This document shows positions 9,999-16,984 of a stretch of DNA of 64,000 nt, piece after piece. Every line of letters begins with the position of its first letter. Within the stretch, counting starts at the first letter, position 1. Made by a program: the position numbers and the translations under genes. The notes beneath the pieces were generated by a model. The model was given only the letters and a program-made list of their open reading frames with translations, was not told the origin of the DNA and did no database searches. This DNA comes from Chitinophaga pinensis (GTDB lineage: Bacteria; Bacteroidota; Bacteroidia; Chitinophagales; Chitinophagaceae): NCBI GenBank assembly GCA_902167325.1, contig LR632930.1, forward strand, positions 5,270,001 through 5,334,000. Reading direction: 5' to 3'.

Positions 9999-10150
9999 AT
10001 TTCCACAAACCCCATTGTTGTTCCTACAGGAAAAACAGCTTCCCGAAAAGCCGATTCCGGCTGAACGTAACTTTCTGAAATGCAGGAGCTTTGTTTTCTC
10101 AGCAACCATATAAGAACCGTCATCTATTGTTAAAACCTAAATCCTCTCTC

Positions 10151-11110
10151 ATGCAACTCAGCAAACAACTTCAGAGAGCTGACATCGAACCGCATCTTAA
10201 CGCCCTGAAAGGGTGGCTTCGTGGTAACGTAGCAGGCATGTATGTCGGCCGGAAAAGAAAGAACGGGCATGATACTGATCAATGGTCGGTGATACTGCAC
10301 GTACAGTATAAAAAGTCGGCAGACAGGCTGGCTTTGGACGGAGACGAGCTCATCCCGCCCTTTATTGAGCTCCCCATTGCCCAGAAAGAAGGCGGGCATG
10401 TAATGGTCAAAGTACCTACAGACATTCAGGAGATTGGTCCTTTAGAGGCACCCGCCCCTGCAGAAAAGCCACAACCCATGGCTTCGTGGGATCGTGTAAG
10501 GCCCGCTCCCGGAGGGTACCAGATCCAGCCACAGGGGCTTAATGCCACTGGTACATTAGGTGCCAGCTTTGCCATCAACGGCCAGTTCCGGATGATCTCC
10601 AACAACCACGTGATGTCCTGGAACGGGCAGTACACCCGGATCTATCAGCCAGACACTACGGCTCCGGTCAATTACCTCGCACCTGTATCCGGATTTGTCC
10701 CTATTACCTTATACCCCAACAGCAATCAGTTCAACCCCGTTTACAATCCGTGTGACCTTGCCTGGTGCAACGTTAACGGGCTGCAATGCGCGCCGCAGAT
10801 CCAGGGGATCGGTGTACCCACAGGTTTTGCAGCCCCTGCTGTTAACATGCAGGTCAGCTATTACGGTGCCTTTACGGACGAAGTAGTCCATACATCCATT
10901 GCCACAGTCAATTACATTGGTATTGTCAGGATGATGGGCAACCAGTACGCCTGGTTCGAAAACATGATGATGCTGGCAGAGAACTATTCCATGCCCGGCG
11001 ATTCAGGATCTGTCCTTGTCAACAATCAGATGCAGATGGTGGGAATGCTTGTTTCCGGCAGTGTTTTCCGCACGTTATGCTGCCTCATTCCCACGCAGCT
11101 TATTCAGTAA
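10151..11110 (+). CDS. Trypsin/chymotrypsin-fold serine protease-like protein
   Basis: 319 aa from ATG 10151; the frame opens at 10091 but the extra 20 residues (MFSQQPYKN...) look untranslated. The N-terminal part (about 1-100) has GMYVGRKRKNG and VKVPTDIQEIG, like the leader domain seen before some bacterial trypsin-like peptidases. A chymotrypsin-fold domain follows, with a plausible catalytic triad: H153 in SNNHVMS, D202 in PCDLAWC, S285 in PGDSGSV. No signal peptide or membrane segment is evident, so it starts in the cytosol or leaves by a non-Sec route. It is 38 bp upstream of a MACPF gene, and both likely belong to one transcript. Substrate unknown; it may process the MACPF protein or act with it on a target. 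Confidence 0.75.
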   Translation: MQLSKQLQRADIEPHLNALKGWLRGNVAGMYVGRKRKNGHDTDQWSVILHVQYKKSADRLALDGDELIPPFIELPIAQKEGGHVMVKVPTDIQEIGPLEAPAPAEKPQPMASWDRVRPAPGGYQIQPQGLNATGTLGASFAINGQFRMISNNHVMSWNGQYTRIYQPDTTAPVNYLAPVSGFVPITLYPNSNQFNPVYNPCDLAWCNVNGLQCAPQIQGIGVPTGFAAPAVNMQVSYYGAFTDEVVHTSIATVNYIGIVRMMGNQYAWFENMMMLAENYSMPGDSGSVLVNNQMQMVGMLVSGSVFRTLCCLIPTQLIQ

Positions 11111-11148
11111 CACTTATTACTCATCCTTAAAACCCAGGGAGGTTTATC

Positions 11149-12675
11149 ATGAACATTATTCCCGGCGCCGATGTCGTAGGATTCGGCTTCAACATTCTGG
11201 GCGAATATGATATTTCTTCGCTCACCTCACAGCTCTTCATTCATAAAACAAATGATGCTTCGGAGTACACATATGCCGGTATCACGTATGCTGTACCGGA
11301 CAACCTGGCCGTAGTACCGAACTCCAATGAATACGGCACCACCGAAGTGTTTGAAGGAGCAGAGCAGTTCCAGAACTTCTTTTCCGCCAAAGCGGGCGTC
11401 AGTGGCTCATACGGGGCTTTCAAAGGCCAGTTCGACGCAGCCTATGCCAATACTTTCAACTCCAACACCAGTTACTGGTACTGCCTCTCGGAAGCGTCCT
11501 TCAACTGCTGGGACCTGGTACTGGAAGATTCTTCCATTGCCTGGCTCTCTCCCAACTTCTCGGAAGACCCTTCGGTAGAAAACCTGCCGAACGTATTCAA
11601 CAATGATAACAAGGAAGAATTCTTCCAGGTGTTCCGCAAGTTCGGCACACACTATGTAAGCCAGGTGATCTGCGGTGGTAATATGAACTACTACGAAGCA
11701 GTAGAAAGGTCTTACAGCAGCAACGAACAGGAGATCAGCGCCAATGCATCCATGGAATACAAGGCCCTGTTCACTTCTGCCAAGGCCACCTCAGAAGCGG
11801 AATGGAACCAGCTGGGACAAACATGGGCCAACAGCCGCGTGGTAACTATTGCCTGCACCGGCGGGGATGCCAGCATCCTCAACATCCTTAACCCCGGTTT
11901 TGGTGACGATTACAGCAACCTGTACACCAACTGGTCTGCCTCCGTGAATACCAACCCTGCCGTGATGCAGTTCACCCTGCGCCCCCTTTCCGCCCTGTTC
12001 TCCGGGCAGGAAGCCGATGCCGTACAACAGGCACTTATCGCTTACATGAATGGCGCCATCCTCGTGGAAGCCAACGCTAACTTCACTCCCGGTACCGGGC
12101 AGAACGGCAGCAACTTCACAACCGGCGCTTCCATGATCTGCAACGGCAACGTCATCAATCCCGACTCAGTTATACCTCCTTCCACCCCCCAGGGATGGCC
12201 CGTAGGTGCGCTGCAGGTAGCCCTGCTCGGCAGCCAGACGCAGGAAGTGCAGATGTGCAAAATCTATTACCAGGACAACAATGATTTCAATAACCAGCCC
12301 CTCATTTACACCTATATGCTGAAGGATATCCAGCAATACGGGCAGGGGAACTACATCTGCGTGGTATCCGCATTTGCGGTGAACCTCATGAACTACCCCA
12401 CCGCAGACTTCGCCAACTGGCTCTATACCTGCGGTGCCTCCCTCAGCGGATGGAAACAGTACATCGGGTTTACCGGTTCACCGGGTATGGTAAGCTACAC
12501 CTGCATTGGCCTGAAAGGACTTATGCCGGGCAAAGCCACCGAAAGCTTCGCCATGACTACTGACTGGATGGACAGTCCATGGCTCGTAGGCAGCATCAAC
12601 GCATCTTCGGAAATACTCCTGTATGACCCGATGGTGATAGCACAGGAACAAAAAGAATTGCAGGACAAAGGATAG
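11149..12675 (+). CDS. MACPF (perforin-fold) domain protein
   Basis: 508 aa. The start is preceded by AGGGAGG (11136-11142), an unusually good Shine-Dalgarno for this phylum. The N-terminus PGADVVGFGFNILGEYD resembles the opening of MACPF domains, and FRKFGTHYVSQVICGG (FGTHY at residues 165-169) is the family signature. The MACPF domain covers about residues 1-320; about 330-508 is a C-terminal region I do not recognise. MACPF proteins assemble into ring pores in membranes (perforin, complement C9, Bacteroidota BSAP toxins). Unlike BSAPs it has no lipoprotein signal or Sec signal that I can see, so release by lysis or a dedicated route is possible. Its neighbours are a protease before it and glycosyl/sulfo-transfer genes after it. 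Confidence 0.85.
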   Translation: MNIIPGADVVGFGFNILGEYDISSLTSQLFIHKTNDASEYTYAGITYAVPDNLAVVPNSNEYGTTEVFEGAEQFQNFFSAKAGVSGSYGAFKGQFDAAYANTFNSNTSYWYCLSEASFNCWDLVLEDSSIAWLSPNFSEDPSVENLPNVFNNDNKEEFFQVFRKFGTHYVSQVICGGNMNYYEAVERSYSSNEQEISANASMEYKALFTSAKATSEAEWNQLGQTWANSRVVTIACTGGDASILNILNPGFGDDYSNLYTNWSASVNTNPAVMQFTLRPLSALFSGQEADAVQQALIAYMNGAILVEANANFTPGTGQNGSNFTTGASMICNGNVINPDSVIPPSTPQGWPVGALQVALLGSQTQEVQMCKIYYQDNNDFNNQPLIYTYMLKDIQQYGQGNYICVVSAFAVNLMNYPTADFANWLYTCGASLSGWKQYIGFTGSPGMVSYTCIGLKGLMPGKATESFAMTTDWMDSPWLVGSINASSEILLYDPMVIAQEQKELQDKG

Positions 12676-12701
12676 CACCGTTATCAGACAGCATATCAAC
12701 G

Positions 12702-12728
12702 CGGCGGCAAGGGTGATCCCTGCCGCCG
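12702..12728 (+). terminator. Strong hairpin between MACPF and glycosyltransferase genes (possible attenuator)
   Basis: Stem CGGCGGCA/TGCCGCCG with an inner GGG/CCC extension lies in the 78-bp gap between the MACPF and glycosyltransferase genes. Only two T residues follow, so full termination is doubtful. It could lower expression of the downstream three genes or protect the upstream mRNA. Confidence 0.5.
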
Positions 12729-12753
12729 TTCCTAAAAGAACCGAAAGACACGC

Positions 12754-13968
12754 ATGAAACTCTTCATTATAGGGCAATTTGCACAGCAGACAGGCATGGC
12801 CCGTATCACACAACTGATCGCCAGCGGGCTTTCATCCCGGCACGATGTTCATGTGCTGGGTGTGGACGCATTCAGTAAAGAACCCTTCAAAGGCACATTC
12901 ACTTTACACTACAACCCTCACCCCAACGATGTTTTCGGGGAATCCATACTTCCGGGCCTCATAAACCGTATACAGCCCGATGTAATCCTTCTCTATTGCG
13001 ACATCTGGTTCGCCGGCAGGTACACTACCGCCATCTGGCAGGCCACACATCGCTGCCCTGTTACGGGGTATATTCCGGTAGACGGTGGCCTGAACCATGC
13101 GGAGTTCGCCAAAGGACTGGCACCCCTCGATTCTATCGTGGCCTTTACCGGGTTCGGAAAGCGCGTGCTGAAAGACTGTGCCACACAGCTGGGCCTCTCG
13201 CGCCGGCAACCCTTCCGTAACATGGCAGTAATACCGCACCCCCTCGATGGCGGGCGCTTTTACCCCTTACCCGGCACTACTGCCGGCCGCAGGATAGCTG
13301 CCCGGGAAGCACTTTTTCCGGGGCAAAATGATCTTCGCAGGGGCTTCTGGGTGCTCAATGCCAACAAGAACCAGCACCGCAAACGCATCGATCTTACGCT
13401 GCGGGGCTTTGCAGCCTTTGCCCGCAATAAACCAGACAACGTACGCCTTTGCCTGCACATGGCCACCAAAGGCCAGGAAACCGAAGTAGCGCAACAGGCA
13501 CGGTTGCTGGGTATCTCCGACAGGCTGGTGCTTACTGAACCGGGCCGTCATCATCCACACTGGCCTACCGAAAAACTGAACCTCCTGTACAATGCCTGCG
13601 ATGTGGGCATTAATACCGCCATGGGCGAAGGCTGGGGACTGGTAAGCATGGAGCATGCAGCCACCGGTGCGCCGCAAATAGTACCCGACCATACCGCCTG
13701 CGCGGAAATATGGAAAGGATCTGCCGCCCTCATCCCCGCCAAACCACATACTTATGGCAACGGCTGGCTAACCGGCGGGCTTGTGGAACCGAACGGCATC
13801 GCGGAGCAACTGGAACGGTTGTATGAAGACAGCGGGCATTACCACCATCTGCTGCAGGCAGGTATCCGCAACGCCACGCAGGAGGCCTGGTCGCAGCAAG
13901 GTGTTGCCAATATGTGGGAACAGCATTTTGAACAGATCTTATTAACCGATCATGCAAACATTCATTAA
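12754..13968 (+). CDS. GT-B glycosyltransferase (group 1/GT4-like)
   Basis: 404 aa. The C-terminal half carries NANKNQHRKRIDLTLRGF and the nucleotide-sugar motif GEGWGLVSMEHA with the E-x7-E pair (E292, E300) typical of retaining GT4-type enzymes. The N-terminal half begins MKLFIIGQFAQQTGMARI, an acceptor-domain Rossmann start. No membrane anchor is evident, so it acts in the cytosol or at the membrane face. Its last 17 bp overlap the sulfotransferase gene, so the two are translationally linked and may build a sulfated sugar. Donor and acceptor cannot be told from sequence. Confidence 0.85.
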   Translation: MKLFIIGQFAQQTGMARITQLIASGLSSRHDVHVLGVDAFSKEPFKGTFTLHYNPHPNDVFGESILPGLINRIQPDVILLYCDIWFAGRYTTAIWQATHRCPVTGYIPVDGGLNHAEFAKGLAPLDSIVAFTGFGKRVLKDCATQLGLSRRQPFRNMAVIPHPLDGGRFYPLPGTTAGRRIAAREALFPGQNDLRRGFWVLNANKNQHRKRIDLTLRGFAAFARNKPDNVRLCLHMATKGQETEVAQQARLLGISDRLVLTEPGRHHPHWPTEKLNLLYNACDVGINTAMGEGWGLVSMEHAATGAPQIVPDHTACAEIWKGSAALIPAKPHTYGNGWLTGGLVEPNGIAEQLERLYEDSGHYHHLLQAGIRNATQEAWSQQGVANMWEQHFEQILLTDHANIH

Positions 13969-14731
13969 GCAGTACGGCGAAAAGCGTACAGGCACCAATT
14001 ACCTGCGGGCATTGCTGACTACGGCCTGTCCGCAGGCACAGGTGCTCATGCATATCCTTGGCGACAAACACGAAGCACCTCCCGAAGCCCTCCTAAACGG
14101 TGATACCGTCTCTCCCTGGGAGCTGACGATCCGCCATGCTTCCGCCACTACCCGAGCCGATGACAGCCGGCAGCAGGATTTTACCGAAGAATTATCCACC
14201 GCGCTGACGGAAGCATTGCGGCGGCAGGAAGTGTATTACTGCATCTCCGTTAAAAACCCGTATGCCTGGGCATTCAGCATGATGAAACAGCATGGATGCG
14301 CTGATTCCCGGGCGTTAAAACCCCAGCGGTTAGGCCTTTTCCAGACGATACTGACCGCAGCATGCGGGGAGTTTAACCGTAAATACGCAGCATGGTACCG
14401 GCTCCGGCAGGATATGCCTGAACAAACCATGATCGTACGGTACGAGCACCTGCTTGCCTGCCCCCGTGAAACGGTGGCCAACATCTGCGAAAAACTGCAC
14501 CTCCCATTTAAGCCAGACAATATGCAATCACCGGAAAAGATCGTGCTTCCCGCTCATTGGGATCACCATCCGCCCGAAACCCATCATGAAACCTTCGATG
14601 GAGGATTCTATCGCTCCGGGAAATATCTCAGCCTGCTGCATCCTGCATTGATTACAGTGGTGGATCAGCAGACCGACTGGGAGCTGATGGCTGCCTATGG
14701 ATACAAGAACGTTTCAACTTTTCAGTTATGA
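13952..14731 (+). CDS. Sulfotransferase-like protein
   Basis: 259 aa. The N-terminal KQYGEKRTGTNYLRALL (residues 5-21) fits the 5'-phosphosulfate-binding loop of PAPS-dependent sulfotransferases, and IVRYEHLLACPRETVANICE fits the later 3'-phosphate-binding region. Such enzymes move sulfate from PAPS to a hydroxyl or amine on a sugar, lipid or protein. The start overlaps the glycosyltransferase by 17 bp and the stop overlaps the APS kinase start by 4 bp (ATGA), so it is locked between a sugar-transfer enzyme and a PAPS-making enzyme. The acceptor is unknown. Confidence 0.75.
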   Translation: MQTFIKQYGEKRTGTNYLRALLTTACPQAQVLMHILGDKHEAPPEALLNGDTVSPWELTIRHASATTRADDSRQQDFTEELSTALTEALRRQEVYYCISVKNPYAWAFSMMKQHGCADSRALKPQRLGLFQTILTAACGEFNRKYAAWYRLRQDMPEQTMIVRYEHLLACPRETVANICEKLHLPFKPDNMQSPEKIVLPAHWDHHPPETHHETFDGGFYRSGKYLSLLHPALITVVDQQTDWELMAAYGYKNVSTFQL

Positions 14732-15267
14732 TCGTACAGTTTTGCGGAATGTCCGGCGCAGGGAAAACCACACTGGCGCGCCTTGCGGAGCAAAAGCTGC
14801 TGGCTTCCGGATGCCCTGTGGAAATACTTGACGGCGATGAATGCCGGGGCCGCCTTTTTAAGGAACTGGGGCTGAGTATGGAAGACAGGGCAGAAAACAT
14901 CCGCAGGCTGGCTTGGCTGGCCCACCGTTTTTCCCGGCATGGCATCTTTACCATCATCTGCGCCATTAACCCCCTCGACCATGTGCGCCGGGAAATCACG
15001 AAAACATACGGTATTGCCGCTACCATCCAGATCGACTGCTCACTGGAAGAACTCATCCGGAGGGATACTAAAGGGCTTTACAGGCGCGCATTTCTCCCCG
15101 ATGGGCATCCTGATAAGGTATATGGCCTTTCGGGCGTAAACGGCGTTTTTGAGCACCCTATGGCCCCGGATCTCATTATCCGGACAGATCAGCAGAGCGA
15201 AGCTGAATGCAGCAACCGGCTGTGTGAGATATTATTGCCCCTTGCATTGGGTATGGCAGTGCGGTAA
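14728..15267 (+). CDS. Adenylylsulfate (APS) kinase
   Basis: 179 aa, slightly short of the usual 195-200. It has the Walker A loop GMSGAGKTTLA, the substrate motif LDGDECRGRLFKELG, LSMEDRAENIRRLAWLAHRF and RRDTKGLYRRA, all in family order. It phosphorylates adenylylsulfate to PAPS. No ATP sulfurylase (CysD/CysN) or sulfate reduction gene is next to it, so it likely supplies the adjoining sulfotransferase rather than assimilation. It is the last gene of the cluster. A homologue with this sequence may also act on a related nucleotide, but all key motifs are present. Confidence 0.88.
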   Translation: MIVQFCGMSGAGKTTLARLAEQKLLASGCPVEILDGDECRGRLFKELGLSMEDRAENIRRLAWLAHRFSRHGIFTIICAINPLDHVRREITKTYGIAATIQIDCSLEELIRRDTKGLYRRAFLPDGHPDKVYGLSGVNGVFEHPMAPDLIIRTDQQSEAECSNRLCEILLPLALGMAVR

Positions 15268-15273
15268 AATATT

Positions 15274-15304
15274 TTTGGCGGGAAGGTAAATTCCTATACC
15301 TTTG
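15274..15304 (+). promoter_or_regulatory. Consensus Bacteroidota promoter of the Rrf2 gene
   Basis: TTTG (15274-15277), exactly 19 bp, then TACCTTTG (15297-15304): a perfect match to TTTG-N19-TAnnTTTG. Transcription should begin at about 15311, inside the palindrome at 15308-15326. Confidence 0.85.
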
Positions 15305-15307
15305 TAC

Positions 15308-15326
15308 TGTAATTTTAAATATTACA
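15308..15326. promoter_or_regulatory. Palindromic operator at the Rrf2 transcription start
   Basis: 19-bp inverted repeat TGTAAT-N7-ATTACA placed over the expected +1 and directly before the TTG start. A similar 19-bp site (15758-15776) precedes the reductase gene. The position fits autorepression by the Rrf2 protein; the assignment is inferred. Confidence 0.7.
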
Positions 15327-15329
15327 GAA

Positions 15330-15740
15330 TTGATCCGCAGTAAATTCGCCATACACGTTCACATCCTTTCGCTCATGGGCACTTTCCCTGACGAGTGGCT
15401 GACCTCCGACTTCATTGCGGGGTCGCTGAACAGTAATGCTGCGCTGGTAAGGAAGGAACTGAGTGCCCTGCGGAATGCGGGCCTTGTGGAAAGCAGGGAA
15501 GGTAAGAATGGCGGAAGCCGGCTGGCCCGCCCGCTGGAAAATATCCGCCTGTCGGACGTGTTCAACCTCGTAAAGGAAGATCATATTTTCGGCTTCTCCC
15601 CCAATGATCCTAATCCGGATTGCCTCGTTGGTAAAAATATCAACAAAGCCCTCGACAGCTTGTTTACCAGTATAGATGATATGGTTGGCCGTCAGTTAGG
15701 GCAGGTTACTTTGGCGGAATTCATCAAAAAGCACTTCTGA
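15330..15740 (+). CDS. Rrf2-family transcriptional regulator
   Basis: 136 aa from a TTG start at 15330. No in-frame ATG lies upstream, and starting at the next Met would cut the conserved first helix (RSKFAIHVHILSLM). The winged-helix region covers about 1-65 (SNAALVRKELSALRNAGLVESREGKNGG). A single Cys (C98 in NPDCLVG) rather than a three-Cys cluster means no Fe-S site of the IscR type, so redox sensing through one thiol, as in YwnA-like members, is possible. It is followed 54 bp later by an NmrA-like reductase, the usual YwnA/YwnB-type pairing, and both have related palindromes upstream. Confidence 0.88.
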   Translation: MIRSKFAIHVHILSLMGTFPDEWLTSDFIAGSLNSNAALVRKELSALRNAGLVESREGKNGGSRLARPLENIRLSDVFNLVKEDHIFGFSPNDPNPDCLVGKNINKALDSLFTSIDDMVGRQLGQVTLAEFIKKHF

Positions 15741-15757
15741 TTTTTTTTACTCATAAC

Positions 15758-15776
15758 TGTAACAATATTTATAACA
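15758..15776. promoter_or_regulatory. Second Rrf2-type operator, upstream of the reductase
   Basis: TGTAAC-N7-ATAACA, the same length and layout as the palindrome at 15308-15326 but less symmetric. It lies 18 bp before the ATG of the reductase gene, where binding would block initiation or early elongation. Confidence 0.55.
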
Positions 15777-15794
15777 TTTATAAAATCAAACAAC

Positions 15795-16655
15795 ATGTCA
15801 CACACTATTCTCGTACTCGGTGCAACAGGATTTGCAGGAAAGGAAGTTGTAAAGGCGCTCGCAGGGAAACCCGGCATTGCAGTAAAAGCGGCCACCCGTT
15901 TCCCGGAAAAATATAAAGCTCCGGCGGCCAATGTAACTCCGGTTCACCTGGTACAGGAAGATGCGGCTACTTTCGCTCCTGCCCTTGCCGGCGTGGATCT
16001 GGTATTCCTCTCCGCCCTGCCGCTGGATGCGGAAGCAGCAGCCAAGCTCCGTCCGTTTATTGACGAAGCGAAGAAAGCACAGGTGAAGAAAATCGTTTTC
16101 CTGTCTGCCATAGGCGTTGAGCACGTGGAAGCGGCTCCGCTCCGCCAGATCGAGCTGTACCTGATTGCTTCGGGCATCCCGTACAACATCGTTCGCCCTA
16201 ACTTCTTCATGGAAAACTTCTCCGAAGGGCCTTTCAGCCCCACCATCAAACAACTGGGCAAGATCCTCATCCCTGCGGGAGACGGTAAGTATTCCGTGAT
16301 CTCAACGGCGGATATCGCCGCAGTGTCTGTGGAGTTGCTGCTGAATGAGGCACATGTGGGTAAAGAACTGACGCTCACCGGTCCTAAAGCCGTTGATAAC
16401 CACGAAGCCGCAGCAATTATATCTGCTGCCAGCGGTAAAACTGTTACGTACGAAAACATCCCTGAGGAGGCTTTGATCCAGGGTGTGATTGCCTCTGGTG
16501 CCCCTGAAAGCGCGGCGCATTACCTGGCCATGCTCGTTGGAGCGGTGAGGAACGGCCATTGCGCCGTGGTAACCACTGCCGTGAAGGATATTACCGGTAA
16601 TGATCCCGTATCGCTGGAAGCTTTCGCAGCAGCACATAAAGAATCTTTCTCCTGA
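15795..16655 (+). CDS. NmrA-like NAD(P)-binding atypical SDR
   Basis: 286 aa. The Rossmann dinucleotide loop LGATGFAGKEV lies at residues 8-18, followed by strand-helix repeats and NIVRPNFFMENFSEG, typical of NmrA/TMR-type atypical short-chain dehydrogenases. There is no YxxxK catalytic pair in the usual place, consistent with an NAD(P)H quinone reductase or a redox-sensing protein. The operator-like sites and the Rrf2 gene upstream suggest induction by electrophiles, quinones or oxidants. Substrate unknown. A strong terminator ends the unit at 16706-16740. Confidence 0.85.
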   Translation: MSHTILVLGATGFAGKEVVKALAGKPGIAVKAATRFPEKYKAPAANVTPVHLVQEDAATFAPALAGVDLVFLSALPLDAEAAAKLRPFIDEAKKAQVKKIVFLSAIGVEHVEAAPLRQIELYLIASGIPYNIVRPNFFMENFSEGPFSPTIKQLGKILIPAGDGKYSVISTADIAAVSVELLLNEAHVGKELTLTGPKAVDNHEAAAIISAASGKTVTYENIPEEALIQGVIASGAPESAAHYLAMLVGAVRNGHCAVVTTAVKDITGNDPVSLEAFAAAHKESFS

Positions 16656-16705
16656 TAAACTGACTGATTACAGTATTCAAGCATCTGACCGGGGTCAAGT
16701 AAAAA

Positions 16706-16740
16706 GGCCGTCTCTTCAAAAGAAGGAGACGGCCTTTTTT
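16706..16740 (+). terminator. Terminator after the Rrf2/NmrA unit
   Basis: GGCCGTCTC/GAGACGGCC stem with a mostly A/G loop and a T6 tail. Confidence 0.9.
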
Positions 16741-16793
16741 CTTTCCTAGTGCATTTATTGTACAGTTAATATCGTATCGGATTCGGGAGTTTC

Positions 16794-16882
16794 ATCCTTC
16801 AGTAATCCTTCAGTGATCCTTCAGTCAACCACCAGGGAGCACCCCCTTTTACTGAAGGTTGACTGAAGGATCACTGAAGGAT
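16794..16882. repeat. 11-bp-period array folding into a perfect 26-bp inverted repeat
   Basis: Three near-identical 11-mers ATCCTTCAGTN (16794, 16805, 16816) run into two unlike 11-mers and then three 11-mers of the complementary form (16849-16881). As a result 16805-16830 is the exact reverse complement of 16857-16882, giving a 26-bp stem with a 26-nt loop. It lies in the convergent gap between the reductase terminator and the AraC-like gene, with no open frame. The rest of 16741-16984 shows nothing else. Confidence 0.9.
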
Positions 16883-16984
16883 GGTAGTTTAATTATTTGA
16901 TAATGAATCACTTGTGAAACGCCCGAAAACAGGGCAAAAGAGGCTATTCTGATAGTAAATTAACTCCAATTGGTATCTGAAGCA

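Noticed and set aside
8615..10123. 502-aa minus-strand open frame across hppA
   Set aside because: It is the mirror of the membrane pyrophosphatase coding strand, with a composition rich in His, Cys, Gly and Arg and no family signature.
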